Of a stretch of 64,000 bases of DNA, positions 1-11,197 are shown in pieces. Made by a program: the position numbers and the translations under genes. The DNA is from an uncultured Clostridia bacterium (GTDB lineage Bacteria > Bacillota > Clostridia > TANB77 > CAG-508): positions 124,001 to 188,000 of the forward strand of contig CANQVJ010000002.1 of assembly GCA_947627295.1 (NCBI GenBank). Direction: 5' to 3'. The notes under the pieces were generated by a model. That model made no database searches and was not told the origin of the DNA. It worked only from the letters and a program-made list of their open reading frames with translations. The number at the start of each line of letters is the position of its first letter. Positions within the stretch are counted from its first letter, which is position 1.

Positions 1-752
1 GCAACTAATAAATGAGCTTCTTCAGGAATTATAATTTCATCTTTCTTTAATTTAAGTGTTTCAATAAACCTTTTTCTTAATTCTGATAAATAATTAAGAG
101 GTCCGCCTAAAAACGCTACTTTACCTCGTATTGGCCTTCCACATGCCAAACCACTAATTGTTTGGTTTACTACTGCTTGGAATATAGAAGCCGCAATATC
201 GCTTTTAGCAGCTCCTTCATTTATTAATGGTTGTATATCTGACTTTGCAAAAACTCCACATCTAGAGGCTATTGGATAGATTGTTTTATATGTTTTTGCA
301 AGTTCATTTAAACCTGCAGTATCTGTGTTTAAAAGTGAAGCCATTTGGTCTAAAAACGCGCCTGTTCCACCTGCGCATGTACCGTTCATGCGTTGCTCTA
401 TTGATTTATCAAAATAAATTATTTTTGCATCTTCTCCACCTAGTTCAATTACTACATCTGTTTGCGGTATGTATTTTTCAACTATTCTTTTACATGAAAC
501 TACTTCTTGCAAAAATTCTACCCCTAAAAATTTTGCAACCGACATAGCCCCCGACCCTGTGAGTGCTATTGTGAAAGTATTTTCAGGATATTTTTCTATT
601 AGTTCATTTAATACATTACATACAGTGTTTTTGGTATCTGAAAAATGCCTTCTGTATTCTTTGTATATAACTTCTTGATTGCTCATTACTATTATTTTTA
701 CTGTGGTTGAGCCGACATCAAGACCCACATTCAAAAGTTTTGACTCTTTCAT
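1..752 (-). CDS. 2-hydroxyacyl-CoA dehydratase activase-related protein (3' end outside window)
   Basis: ASKHA-fold ATPase of the BadF/HgdC family, which uses ATP to inject an electron from a [4Fe-4S] cluster into 2-hydroxyacyl-CoA dehydratases. Visible are the N-terminal phosphate loop GLDVGSTTVK (about residues 9-18), ELGGEDAKI, the segment RMNGTCAGGTGAF and SRCGVFAKSDIQPL, whose two cysteines match cluster ligands of the family. The wording ELGGEDAK rather than DIGGQDSK is typical of the long fused form of about 1400 residues, so much of the gene probably lies off the left edge; this is inference. The start is the ATG at 752, preceded by AGAAAGGGAG. No in-frame CGG is present. It diverges from the J-domain gene. 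Confidence 0.88.
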   Translation of the reverse strand, partial: MKESKLLNVGLDVGSTTVKIIVMSNQEVIYKEYRRHFSDTKNTVCNVLNELIEKYPENTFTIALTGSGAMSVAKFLGVEFLQEVVSCKRIVEKYIPQTDVVIELGGEDAKIIYFDKSIEQRMNGTCAGGTGAFLDQMASLLNTDTAGLNELAKTYKTIYPIASRCGVFAKSDIQPLINEGAAKSDIAASIFQAVVNQTISGLACGRPIRGKVAFLGGPLNYLSELRKRFIETLKLKKDEIIIPEEAHLLV

Positions 753-797
753 ACTATTCTCCCTTTCTAAAGGTTTAGCCATACTTTTACATCTTCT

Positions 798-826
798 ATT
801 TTATACGCATTTTGGCATTTTGTCAA
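798..826 (-). promoter_or_regulatory. Sigma-A promoter of the activase gene
   Basis: On the minus strand TTGACA (821-826), 17-bp spacer, TAAAAT (798-803), about 45 nt upstream of the start at 752. Confidence 0.6.
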
Positions 827-887
827 CTGGAAAAATAGAGTAAAAACAAATTTTTTACAAAAAATTTAATTTTCTTGTAAAAAACCG

Positions 888-916
888 TTGACAACTCATA
901 AATTTTATGGTATTAT
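888..916 (+). promoter_or_regulatory. Sigma-A promoter of the J-domain gene
   Basis: TTGACA (888-893), 17-bp spacer, TATTAT (911-916), 49 nt upstream of the ATG at 966. An AGGGGA ribosome-binding site lies at about 955-960. Confidence 0.7.
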
Positions 917-965
917 ATAATAACTTTCTTGATGATTTAATATTAGTATTATGTAGGGGAATATA

Positions 966-1616
966 ATGAAAACGAATTATTATGAAATTTTAGAAATTAA
1001 TCAAAATGCCTCTCAAGACATAGTTAAAAAAGCTTATCAAACTTTAGCTAAAAAATATCATCCAGATTTACATACTGGAGAAGATAAAGCTAAATATGAA
1101 GAAAAGCTTAAACTTATCAATGAGGCATATGAAGTTTTGGTTGATGAAGAAAAAAGAGCTAATTATGATGCTTTGCTTAATTCTTCAGTTGATAAAGAAG
1201 CTTATGAAGACCTATATAGGCAAAATCAAGATTTAAGAGCTCAAGTAAATCATATGAGGTCGGATAATTCATATTCTTCTACTAATACTAATAATATTTC
1301 TACTAATAATCAAGCTCAAGAAGAATTTGTTCGTAGACAATATGAAGAAATACAAAGAGCTAGGCAACAAGCTTATCATGATGCTTATATTCGTGATTTA
1401 AAAAATAGAGGTTATAGAATTAGATATAAAAAAAGCTTAAAAGATTATTTTTCAATCTTTTTAACCATTGTTGTGGTAATAATTGTGTTTATAATTTTGT
1501 GGTATATTCCACCTATTCATAACCAATTAGTTAATATTTATAATACTAACCCAGCAATAAAAGCTTTAGTTGATACAATAGTAAAAATATTTAATCCTGA
1601 ATTACAAATATATTAA
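966..1616 (+). CDS. Membrane-anchored J-domain protein
   Basis: 216 residues. Residues 1-70 are a J domain with the HPD tripeptide at 32-34, the signature that stimulates Hsp70 (DnaK) ATPase. There is no Gly/Phe region, zinc finger or DnaJ C-terminal domain, so this is not DnaJ itself. A charged, Asn/Gln-rich linker leads to one hydrophobic segment at about 163-182 and a short tail, suggesting a membrane-tethered co-chaperone. It has its own promoter and terminator and converges on the secretion operon. A link to that operon is only positional. Confidence 0.85.
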   Translation: MKTNYYEILEINQNASQDIVKKAYQTLAKKYHPDLHTGEDKAKYEEKLKLINEAYEVLVDEEKRANYDALLNSSVDKEAYEDLYRQNQDLRAQVNHMRSDNSYSSTNTNNISTNNQAQEEFVRRQYEEIQRARQQAYHDAYIRDLKNRGYRIRYKKSLKDYFSIFLTIVVVIIVFIILWYIPPIHNQLVNIYNTNPAIKALVDTIVKIFNPELQIY

Positions 1617-1648
1617 AAGCCTGAAGTTTTAAAGCTTCAGACTTTTTT
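1617..1648. terminator. Bidirectional terminator between converging genes
   Basis: Hairpin CTGAAG (1621-1626) / CTTCAG (1635-1640) followed by a T-run on the plus strand. An A-run on the other side makes it usable for the leftward operon too. Confidence 0.75.
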
Positions 1649-1651
1649 GAT

Positions 1652-3006
1652 TTATTCATATGTATGAAATAAAAATGTGAAAGACATTGCAAAATTCATA
1701 CCTTCTCCAAATACAACATTTACATTTCCTGTTGCTACTGTTTCTTGAGTTAAAGAATTTTCGTCTTCTTGTTTTTTAACTATATTAACATATTGTGTAG
1801 AAACTCCAGCCTTTTCTTCATAATTTCCTGATAAACCTGTATTTTGTACTTCATATTGGTCTGGGAAATATTCTTGTGCAAATTCTATAAATCCTTGTAT
1901 ATCTCCAAATTTTTCTGTTCTAAAATCTATGTCCATTGCATTAAATGCTCCCCAGTAATCTCTATAGTTTATCATTTCAATCCATTTACCTATACAGATT
2001 TGTGCTTTTCCTTGTGAGCTGTATCCGTTGTATTTTTTCATTGTATCACTATCTAGTACTGTATATAAATCTAATTTTACTTTTAAATCTTCAGGTTTAG
2101 TTTGTGTAAATTCCATAAATAGATTATTTGTATCAGACACTCTGTATATTAATTTATCTCCTTCTTGTTTTGAGCTGTATTCGTCTGGTTGCATAGTGTT
2201 ATATCTTGATGAACTTGCTGCTAAGTATAATTTATATTCTTCTGCATCAGCAAACTTTTTTTTATATTCATCATCTAAAAATACATCATATACGAGGTCT
2301 GGGTCGGCTATATTTAATAACCTTATATTTTGGAATTTTTGCATTACTGAAAATCTTTCGTCATACATATTTTCATTATATCTATTTAAAGTATTGTCTT
2401 GTATTTTTAGAGCTGGAGTATATTTTATTTCATCTATACTGTTTACTGTTTCTTGGATTGGCTCTATTGAAAATAGCTTGTTTTCGTTGTCCATATTTAC
2501 TATTATGTATAAATCTTGCTTTCCTATGTTGTTTTCTTCTATACATACCGCTTCTCCATGTACTAAGTAAGTGTCTATTCCAAAACCTTCGTCTGCCTTC
2601 ATTTCAAGTGGTATGAAAGAATATTTATTATTTAAATCATATATATTATCATATACATTATCTACTGTTACACCTTTTTTAGTCTTATAGTTTTCACTTA
2701 AATATCCGTAAGAAAGTTTTTTTAACATCTTCTTGTTCTAGCATGCTTGAGCCATCCCTCATTTTGTATTTGTTTTTATTTATGCCGTCTAAGAATATGT
2801 TTATTGCATTTGTTACTTTGTAATACTGGATGTCGTCTGTAACTTCTGGTAAACCACTTTCAGGAGAAGGGGTTTCATCTTGCGATTGCTGATTATCAAT
2901 GCTTGGATCTTTTATTATATTGTTTTTCATTAATATAATGCATAATCCGAATTGCAATCATTATAGTTATAATAAGTGGTATAATTATTTTTAATTTTTC
3001 TTTCAT
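1652..3006 (-). CDS. Conjugation-operon accessory membrane protein (two CGG +1 shifts)
   Basis: 450 residues if two +1 shifts are taken; not a family I recognise. The start is the ATG at 3006 with a GGGAGAG ribosome site. An N-terminal transmembrane segment (about residues 4-26) is followed by an acidic extracytoplasmic domain rich in Tyr and Asp. The first CGG (C at 2949) falls inside the membrane helix: IAI-CGG becomes IAI-G-LCIIL. The second (C at 2708) joins KTFL to GYLSENYKTK. Without the shifts the gene gives three fragments. The length minus two bases is divisible by three. It is the last gene of the secretion operon, 13 bp after the preceding gene, and could be a VirB8-like or peptidoglycan-side component; that is inference. 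Confidence 0.8.
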
Positions 3007-3019
3007 GACACTCTCCCTT

Positions 3020-3439
3020 CTATTTATAGTGGTTTATTTTTGTTTGGTTATTAGCTAAATTTAATTCAACTATCATTTTTGTTTTGTTCTTGTTGCTCAG
3101 TTTAAATCTCATTTTTAAAGTGCTACCTTCTTCTTCATATTCTTCCATTGTTAAAGTTTCAGAATCGACCATACCATTTTCCGCCATATATTTTTTTATG
3201 TTATAATATAATTCTTCTAAATCTGGTATTTTATTTTTTATTTCTGCTGGTATTCCTTCAATTGTTGTTATATCTTTTACACTATCTTTTGTGAAATCTC
3301 TTGCATATCCGTAATCTCCTGTGAAGCCTTCTTCTGGCTCATTGAGCTTGGAGATTATTTTTGGAATTGCTAAACATATTAATATAACAATTATAATTGC
3401 AACTACTATGATAATTATTCTTAATAATTTTTTACTCAT
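3020..3439 (-). CDS. Small membrane-anchored protein of the conjugation operon
   Basis: 139 residues, family unknown. One N-terminal membrane helix (about residues 5-27, very Ile/Val-rich) is followed by a hydrophilic domain of about 110 residues facing outward. The ATG at 3439 has a perfect AAGGAG site 8 nt upstream; longer starts would run into the end of the giant hydrolase gene 13 bp away. The layout (short inside, one helix, outside domain) matches its downstream neighbour, so the two may form part of the same envelope assembly. Confidence 0.75.
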   Translation of the reverse strand: MSKKLLRIIIIVVAIIIVILICLAIPKIISKLNEPEEGFTGDYGYARDFTKDSVKDITTIEGIPAEIKNKIPDLEELYYNIKKYMAENGMVDSETLTMEEYEEEGSTLKMRFKLSNKNKTKMIVELNLANNQTKINHYK

Positions 3440-3452
3440 ACAAATAATCTCC

Positions 3453-6400
3453 TTACTTCCAAATTGCCCAGTATTGATATGCTCCTGCATTTATTTCTTC
3501 TGGTGTAAATTTTGCTGTTGCATATGGACCTTTTCCATTATCTCTACCATATTGATCTTGATAACCATTAGGGTCTTTTACAGATATTCCATTATTTCCG
3601 TCTATTGCATAGAAGTAAACTATATGAGCTCCTATTGCAAAATATGTTGTATCCTGTGAAGATATAATCTTCTTTCCTTCTTTTAGTGCTTGTACTACTG
3701 CATTTATATCTGTTCCTAAGCATTGATATTGTAATCCGGTATTTTGCAGCTACTGCTCCTGGATATGCCCAGCTCATAGCGCCGTCTGCCCCAAATACTG
3801 TAGGGCCATTCATCTCATTCCATAAGGTATCTGGCCTTATTTCTTGACCCATTAAGTCTGAAACACACATTGCTACTGCACATGCTCCACATCCAGCTCC
3901 ACTGAAGGTGTATCCACCTCCAAAGTAAACATCTTTAAAATCGTCTGAACCTTGATGATATACAAATCCCCTTGTTGGATCAAAGAATTTTCCTGAACCA
4001 GTAAATGTAGTTGGTGGGTCTTTATCTTTGAACATATCATAATATTTTCTTGCATTTGATTGACGGTCCGGACCTGAGCTATCACCTGCTCTTTCAAATC
4101 CTGAGAAAAATGCATCTGCTGCATCTTCTGGGCTTGCAGCACCAGCCCACCTATCTGCTGCTGATTGTGTTAAGAACTGGTATGTTGCAAATCCACTTTC
4201 TCCGTCAGGTGTTACTCCACCTGGAGTTATTTCTGCCATTAAATATTTTAGCTGTATTTCAAGGTCTGTCCAATCTTTACCTTTTGATGCTGCATATCTT
4301 ACTAAACCATCATATCTTTCATTCATCCATTGACATATACCAGATGCACCTATTTCGTTTACTGCTGCTGTATTAAAACTACTTTCTTGTTCCATATTAC
4401 CAAGTATTCCTGCTACTTGGTATTTATTTAGCCCCATACCTAATAGTGTAAACCAAATTGTTTCTTCTATTGTATCTCCTTGTATTAATCCACCTGCACC
4501 TGTTAGTTTTGCAGTTACTTCAAAATGCTCTAATTGGAACATTGCTTCATAATCTAAATAGTCTATTCCATAATCTGCTCCTGATAAATCTTTTAAAATA
4601 TATCTTGTAACATCAAGTAGATTTTTCTTACAATTATAATCTCCTGCTATTAAATCTAATACCCAATCTTCTCTTAGTAAATATCTAAATCCGTATTTAT
4701 TATATATATCATAAAATGGATTTCTATCTTTTATTTGACCTGTATTTGGGTCTACTTTAAATTGACCTTTTGGCTCTAGTACCGTTGTTTCACCTGGATC
4801 GTAATCACATGTTACAGTTACTGTTGTATTTCCATTTTCGTCTTTAACTTCTTCGCTTGTAAAATTACCAGGGAAACTTACGTCACGCAGAGTCTCTCTA
4901 TCTTGTAACTTCTTGCCGTCTTTTGTTGTTAATACTCCTGAGTAGAATGAGTTATTTTTATATGCTTCTACAAACCAAGTTTTTACATATGTTAGGTCTA
5001 CTGATAAATTATCTTTTTCTGTACCTGCTTTTCCATTAACTGATGTTGTAGTTACATTATCTTGAAGTGCTACTACAAATTCTGATTGATATAATACATA
5101 TGCTGCAAGTTCTTCTGCAAAACCTCTTACATCTGTATCTACATAGTAATGGAAGTAATATGTAAATGGTGTAATATATTTTTGCATTGTAGGTTTAAGT
5201 TGTATTGGTGTGTTTTCTGATATTTGTACCCTTCCACCTGAGCATGAATATGATGTTGTTACTATTCCAAATGTTGCTTCATCCATTGTAAATTCGTTTA
5301 ATGGTGCATCTTCTATATTTTTTACATTTGACCTTTTTAAATGTTTTTCAAATGTTTCTGGTTTTACATATATCATATTTACTAATCTAGATCTTATTGA
5401 TGCTGTTTCATATGTTGATACAGTTGTTTCTGATTCATAACCTTCATGGTTTGATTGCATATAATCTTCTACAGCATATACCATTGCTTCTGCAAATTTC
5501 TTTTTACTTTCTTCATTATTTGAATCTACTGCTGTACCAACCCTTATAAATGATGAAACAAATTTTGCACCGTCTTCAGCATAGTTGTTTATTTCATCCA
5601 CTTGTCTTCCAAATTTCTCTAAATCTGTTCCAGCACTTACATTTTGTATTTCTAAAACTGTCATAAGTTCTGCAGATTGCAATGAAGCTAATTCACTTGA
5701 CCTGTTATCTCCGTCTCTATAGACTATATCTATATTTGGAGAGTCTTCAGCATATTGTATTTCAAAACATACATCTGGCGATATTTCCTTTTCTTTATTA
5801 GCTCTTTCTCCTGCAGACATTTCGCCATTTCCTACAAGTTCAACTTCTACATTTGTAAATACTTCTTCTAATAAATCTTTTGTAGTTTCTGCTAATTTTT
5901 TATTTTTTTCAAAGCTTCCGGTCTTGCTTAGTTCCACCTATACCTATTGCTACTTTTACTTTATTGTTTATGCCCCAACTAAAGTTGTTCTTACCTCTAA
6001 CTAATTCTCTTTTTTCTAATGTTCTCTCTCTATTATCTGTATTTCCTTGTTGATCTGCAAGTGCATGTTTTACTTCTGCTGGAGTTAATTGAGATGCTTG
6101 ATAACCTTCTATCACACCCTCATCACCTTTTTGCTCTACATCAGAACCTGTTTGAGAATCTATAATATGAGCATCATCATTTATTGTTCCTACATCTCCG
6201 CCTTCTCCACTTTTATCTACTAATTCAACATTTTGTACATCTATATACCCCTGCTTTCCGGTCACCATATTGTACTTCTATATATATTGCTTTTTCCTCT
6301 TTTGCCTGAGTTTCTTCATTATTTTCTTCATTGTTTTTATTATTGTTATTATTATTTTCTTCTTCATATTCTACATATAGATTTCCTGTGTATGTTACTT

Positions 6401-9400
6401 GTGTTCCTTTACTTATACTTACAGAAGTAGGCAATGGTACTTCCATTTGGAAAGATCCAACTCCGAATTTTTTGTTTTTCTTTCTTTCTTTCTAATTTAC
6501 CATTTACTAAATCATATACTGATGCTCTACTTGAAAGTGTTAATTGGGTTCCTGCTTGCCAACCTTCAATATATTTTTTTGCCAATTCTAATTGCTTACT
6601 CTTGTTTACGAATTCTCCACCTACTGATGAAGTTTCACCGTCTCCCACATTTTCTGCTTTCCCTATATCTTTATATGGTGCTACTCTTCTTAATTTTATT
6701 GTTCCTTGGAATTGGTTTTCATTAAATAAACGTGTTCCATTAGCATTTAAATTTGTTGAAGATGTAGCAGATCCATATTTTCCTGTACCAACTATATGTT
6801 CACCAGTTTCTGGCATAATACCATCTAATTGGTCTGCTGTAAAGAAGTCTTCAGGGTTTACTACAGCATCATCTAAATATATTTCAAAGTGGCAGTGTGG
6901 ACCTGTCGACCAACCTGTACTTCCTGCTAAAGCTATTACTTGACCTTGTGTTACATGGTCTCCTTGATTTACAAGTATTTGCGAGTTATGTCCATATGCA
7001 GATTTTATTGTATGTCCATTTAATGTACCGTGGTCAATTTTTACATAATTTCCGGTAGCCACCCGATTCTCCAGCAAATTCTACTGTACCGTCAGCTGTT
7101 GCAATTATTGGAGTTCCTTCACTTGCTGCTATATCCATTCCGTCATGATCCTTAAAAGTGCCAAATATTGGGTGGATTCTTGGTCCTTGCCTTGAAGTAA
7201 TATTGTTTGCACGGTCTGCCTTATCTGTTTGAGTACTTACAGGCCATTCATAATTTGCTTTACCAATTCCTGTAGTTGCTGTTGGCGAAGCTACTCCTGA
7301 TGAACTAACATTTGTTGCATCAACTATATTTGCTTTTGATGTTTTTATTGTATTTCCACTATCGTCCACAATTTGTTTTTTACCTGTGGATATTTCTCCT
7401 AATGAACTTGTTCCAACATATCCAGGTGGGAAATATTCATATGGGTCTACATAGTTCCACATATCTCCTTCTGCTATTGCATAATGTAAATGTGGACCGG
7501 TACTAATACCTGTTGAACCACCATGTCCGAAGCAGCTGTCCTGCCTGAACTTGTTGGTCTTTTTGAACGATTAAATCTGACATATGTCCATATTTGAAAT
7601 ATACTTTTTGACCATTATAATTTCCTTCTGCTTCAATTGTAACATGTGTGCCTAAACCGTCACCTGTTTCTCCTGCTTCAACTACTTTTCCTGGGAAAGC
7701 ACAATGTATTTCTGGTGTATCACTGCCCGTACCTTCAAAACTTATATCTGTTCCATTATGACCTCCACCATATGTATAATTTCCAAATACTTGGTTTATC
7801 ATTCGACCACGCATTTCTGGTGTATTATATTGTTGAATTGGGTAAATTGCATAACCGTCTTGTGCACCTGTAGCACTTGTTGATGTTAAAATATTATTAT
7901 TCAATTTAAAAGTTAATATTGCTCTTACTGCTTTATCAATTTGGCTCATATATAGTTTGCCGTCATTTGATATTCCTGCTTGTTTTTCTTTTTCTTCATT
8001 TTTAGTTGGTTCTTCTTCTGTTTGGAAATCACTTAAAGAAACATCTTTATCTGTTTTTCCTTCTGGTCCCCAACCTCTTCTTAAAACTTTTACTGGTGTA
8101 CTATAAGTTATATCTGTTACGCTATAGCAATCTGCTTGTTTTTCAAAAAATATATCTATTGTTTCTGGAATACCACATTTATCTTCTACAACATATGGTA
8201 TATTTCTATCTCCTACTAATAACACTGAACCTTCTGGTATATTATATTTTGCTTGTGTATCTACGTTTACTGCTACTGTTCTATTTTCTTTTGCTTTATG
8301 TCCTGAAGAAGTACCATGTGGGTCGTTGTTGTCGTCTGTGATGTTATCTCCACCTTCTGCTGAATAACCTGTTATTCTAAAATTACCTAATAATTCTCCA
8401 CCTGCTACTTGATTATTTGTTTCTGGGTCTTGAATTGCATCCATTATTGATTGTACAGCTTGCTCATATTCACTTCTTGGTGGCATTACCATTTTTACAC
8501 CTGCATCTACTGATTGCACATATTTATTATCTGCATTTTCTCCTACTATAGCCATATCCATACCGTCTGTCATTGTAAGTGCATCAGCACTTGTTTCTTT
8601 TTCTAACTCGTCTACAATGCTTTTTGAAAGTGTTGCAGATGTTTTGCTACTATCATACCAGTAGTGCGCAAGCATTATTGCTGAACTTCCACCTGCAGCA
8701 TTGAAACCTTCTTTAAATGGACCTATTACTTTTGTACCTTCTTGTGCTTCATCATGTGGGTTTGTTTGTCCTGAACCATAACCTGGGTAATGTTTTATAA
8801 CACTTGCCAAACCTGCTTCTTTAAATGCTTGTACTGCTGTTTTTACCGCTTCTGTAACTGTTGCTTCATCTGGACCAAAACTTCTTTTATCTTGTGCTAA
8901 TGCCTTAGTTCCGTCTTCACTTACATCTGCTACTGGAGCTAGCACTAAATTTACTCCACATTCTAATAATTCTTTTGCCTTTTTGGTAAAATCAGCTTTT
9001 AAAGCTTCTGAATCTAATTCTTTTCCACTAGTACCTGTATATGCTCTTTGTGGAGGATAATCTGATAAAAATCTATTTACATCTCCACCTTCATCATCTG
9101 CTGAATAAAATGGTGTTATTGTGCTTGCATCTTGAGTATTGTTTTTAGCTTTATTTGCTTTAATTGCTGCTGTTTGAGTTTCTCCACATGATCCATTTAA
9201 AACATAGCCACCTACTCCGTCTAGGTTTAAATCTCCTTCACCTGGGCTATCTACCATTACCATTATCATTTGCTTAACTTTTTGCTCTACTGACATAGAT
9301 TTCATTAATTCATCCACTGATAATTCTTTTGCTTCATCTTCATCATCAATAAAATCTTTATAATTTGGTGCACCACCCAAATCTGGTAATTGTGTAACTA

Positions 9401-10250
9401 ATTCTGCTTTTAACATTGTTTTTAATGCAGATATTTCATCTGAACCAAGATCTTGTATTTGCATTCCATATGTATATACTGATGCATCTACTACTTTTTG
9501 CAATCTTTCATCTATATCATCCACAAATTCATAGTAATAACCGTGTATCATTATTTCCTGCTATTTTTACAAAATTTGTAATATTTCCATTTCCACTTTG
9601 AAGTGCTTCTTGTATGGCTTTTATATTGTTTGTATCAACATCTCTATTATCTGTAAATGATAGTGTTGTAAATAAAGCTATGATTAATGCTCCTATAAAA
9701 AAACCAGCAAAAATTGCAGCTATGTATGGAGCCATCATTGCTAAAAATGGTTGCAAAGCAGTTATTATAGCATGTCCTGCTGCTTTTAAACCTTCATGTA
9801 TTGCTTTTTTTGCTGCAGTTGTTGCCCTTTTTGTAGCATCTTTTACCCCTTCTTTAATACCTTCTTTTACTCCAGTTGGTTTTTCTGAGCCACCTGGTAT
9901 ACTACTATTTCCTGGCAAATGATTTTTTAGTAAATCTGTTCCCTTACTTAAACCTTTTTTACTAAGCTCTTTGCCTTTATTTAACATATTATCCATTCCT
10001 TCACCAAATGGATTATCTGTTACTTCCCCTGGTGGTGGTTCACCTTGAGGTGATTGGCTTTCTGCCATAGGGTCTATGGATTTATTTGGATCTTCAATAT
10101 TTTTTATTCCGGTCTTTTACTTTATTTACTCCGCTTTTTGCACCATTTATTGCACTTTCTTTTGCTTTTTGCACTCTTTGTTTTGCCATTTCACCTGCTT
10201 TTTCTTTTCCGTTTTTCTGCCATATCCCCTATTTTTTCTTTAAATGCCAA
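3453..10250 (-). CDS. Giant multidomain cell-wall hydrolase of the secretion operon (nine CGG +1 shifts)
   Basis: 2262 residues if nine in-frame CGG codons (C at 10211, 10111, 9543, 7529, 7054, 6465, 6260, 5920, 3738) are each read as +1 to GGN; 6798 nt minus 9 is a whole number of codons and each CGG is in frame after the previous shift. Start is TTG at 10250 behind GGAGGTG. Domains: charged N-terminus; membrane helix about 170-197; glycoside hydrolase 3/NagZ-like about 318-600 (KHYPGYG, MTDGMDM); first M23 peptidase (GGGHNGTD ... GPHLH, completed by the shift at 7529); second M23 (HDGMD ... GPHCH, GGYGNYVKIDHG completed by the shift at 7054); SH3-like stretch; amidase-like segment (IGIGGTKQDGSF); phage-tail lysozyme-like about 1930-2075 (NMEQESSFN); C39-like cysteine domain with GAGCGACAVAMC. 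It probably opens peptidoglycan for the secretion channel. Confidence 0.85.
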
Positions 10251-10285
10251 TAATTTCACCTCCAATCTTTATAAAGATTTTATTT

Positions 10286-11180
10286 TTAATTTCCTATTTT
10301 TAAATCAATACTTTTAATCCATATATTTCTTAAATTTGTTTTATATGGATTTTTAAATGTTATTATACTTTCTTGTAATTCTTGTGGTTCTAATACCAAA
10401 TCTTCTTCTGGCATTTCATTAATTTCTGCTGATACCTTTTCTCCTTCTGCTGTTGTAACATATATTGTATCTTCTAATTTTTTTAAATTTAAATCTACTT
10501 GTTCATCAGTTTTATTTTTTATTCTAAATGCTATTTTTTGATAATCTAAATATTCTTCCATATATTTTACTTCTAATTGTACTTTTTCATTTTCTGTTCT
10601 ACCATTTATTTCTTGAGTTTTCATATATCCATTTATATTTAATTTGTAGTCCCCTTCTGAATCTTTAACAGGTGTTACATAATCTTGTGATGATAACCCT
10701 TCTGATGCTTTTCCTGTTTTTAAAGGATTTTCAAATATTTCTACTTTATATGTATATGTTCCGATTATCGCTTTTCCATAATTCAAAATCACATAAACTA
10801 TTTTCTTTAAATTTTGACTTACAATATAAATCTTTGAAACTATTTAATGTTGGATAAAATATTCTTTTTGTGTCATTTGAAACTAAATCATATGCACTTT
10901 CATAATCTCCTTCAGTACAACATTGGTAAAACAGTGAAATTATACTTCCAAATTCTTCTTGATATTTTTTAGGCACTGTTTCACCACTTATTGAAGATTT
11001 ACTCTGATTTTCGTATGTAAGGGTTTCATTTTGAGCTTGAGTATTTTGTGTGCTTGCTTGACTTTTTGCGTTTTCTTGGTTTTGTTTTGCAACTTTGTTA
11101 TATGTACTTATTACTATTATTATAAATACTACAACCAATATTGCTATCCATATGTGTTTTCCATTGAAACCCTTTTCCAT
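10286..11180 (-). CDS. Conjugation-operon envelope protein (one CGG +1 shift)
   Basis: 297 residues, family unknown. The N-terminal membrane helix (about 8-25) is followed by a Gln/Asn/Ser linker and two extracytoplasmic parts. The CGG (C at 10763) joins LWKSDN to GTYTYKVEIFENP, giving a continuous beta-rich domain; unshifted it stops three codons later. The second half (LNINGYMKTQEINGRTENEKV and a later LVLEPQEL stretch) resembles generic Ig-like extracellular modules. ATG at 11180 with AGGAGAAG upstream. It lies between the VirB6-like and giant hydrolase genes with short gaps. Confidence 0.8.
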
Positions 11181-11197
11181 ACTACTTCTCCTTATTC

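Noticed and set aside
3453..10250. Classical programmed frameshifting with slippery heptamers
   Set aside because: No shared heptamer, downstream structure or upstream Shine-Dalgarno is visible; only CGG is constant.
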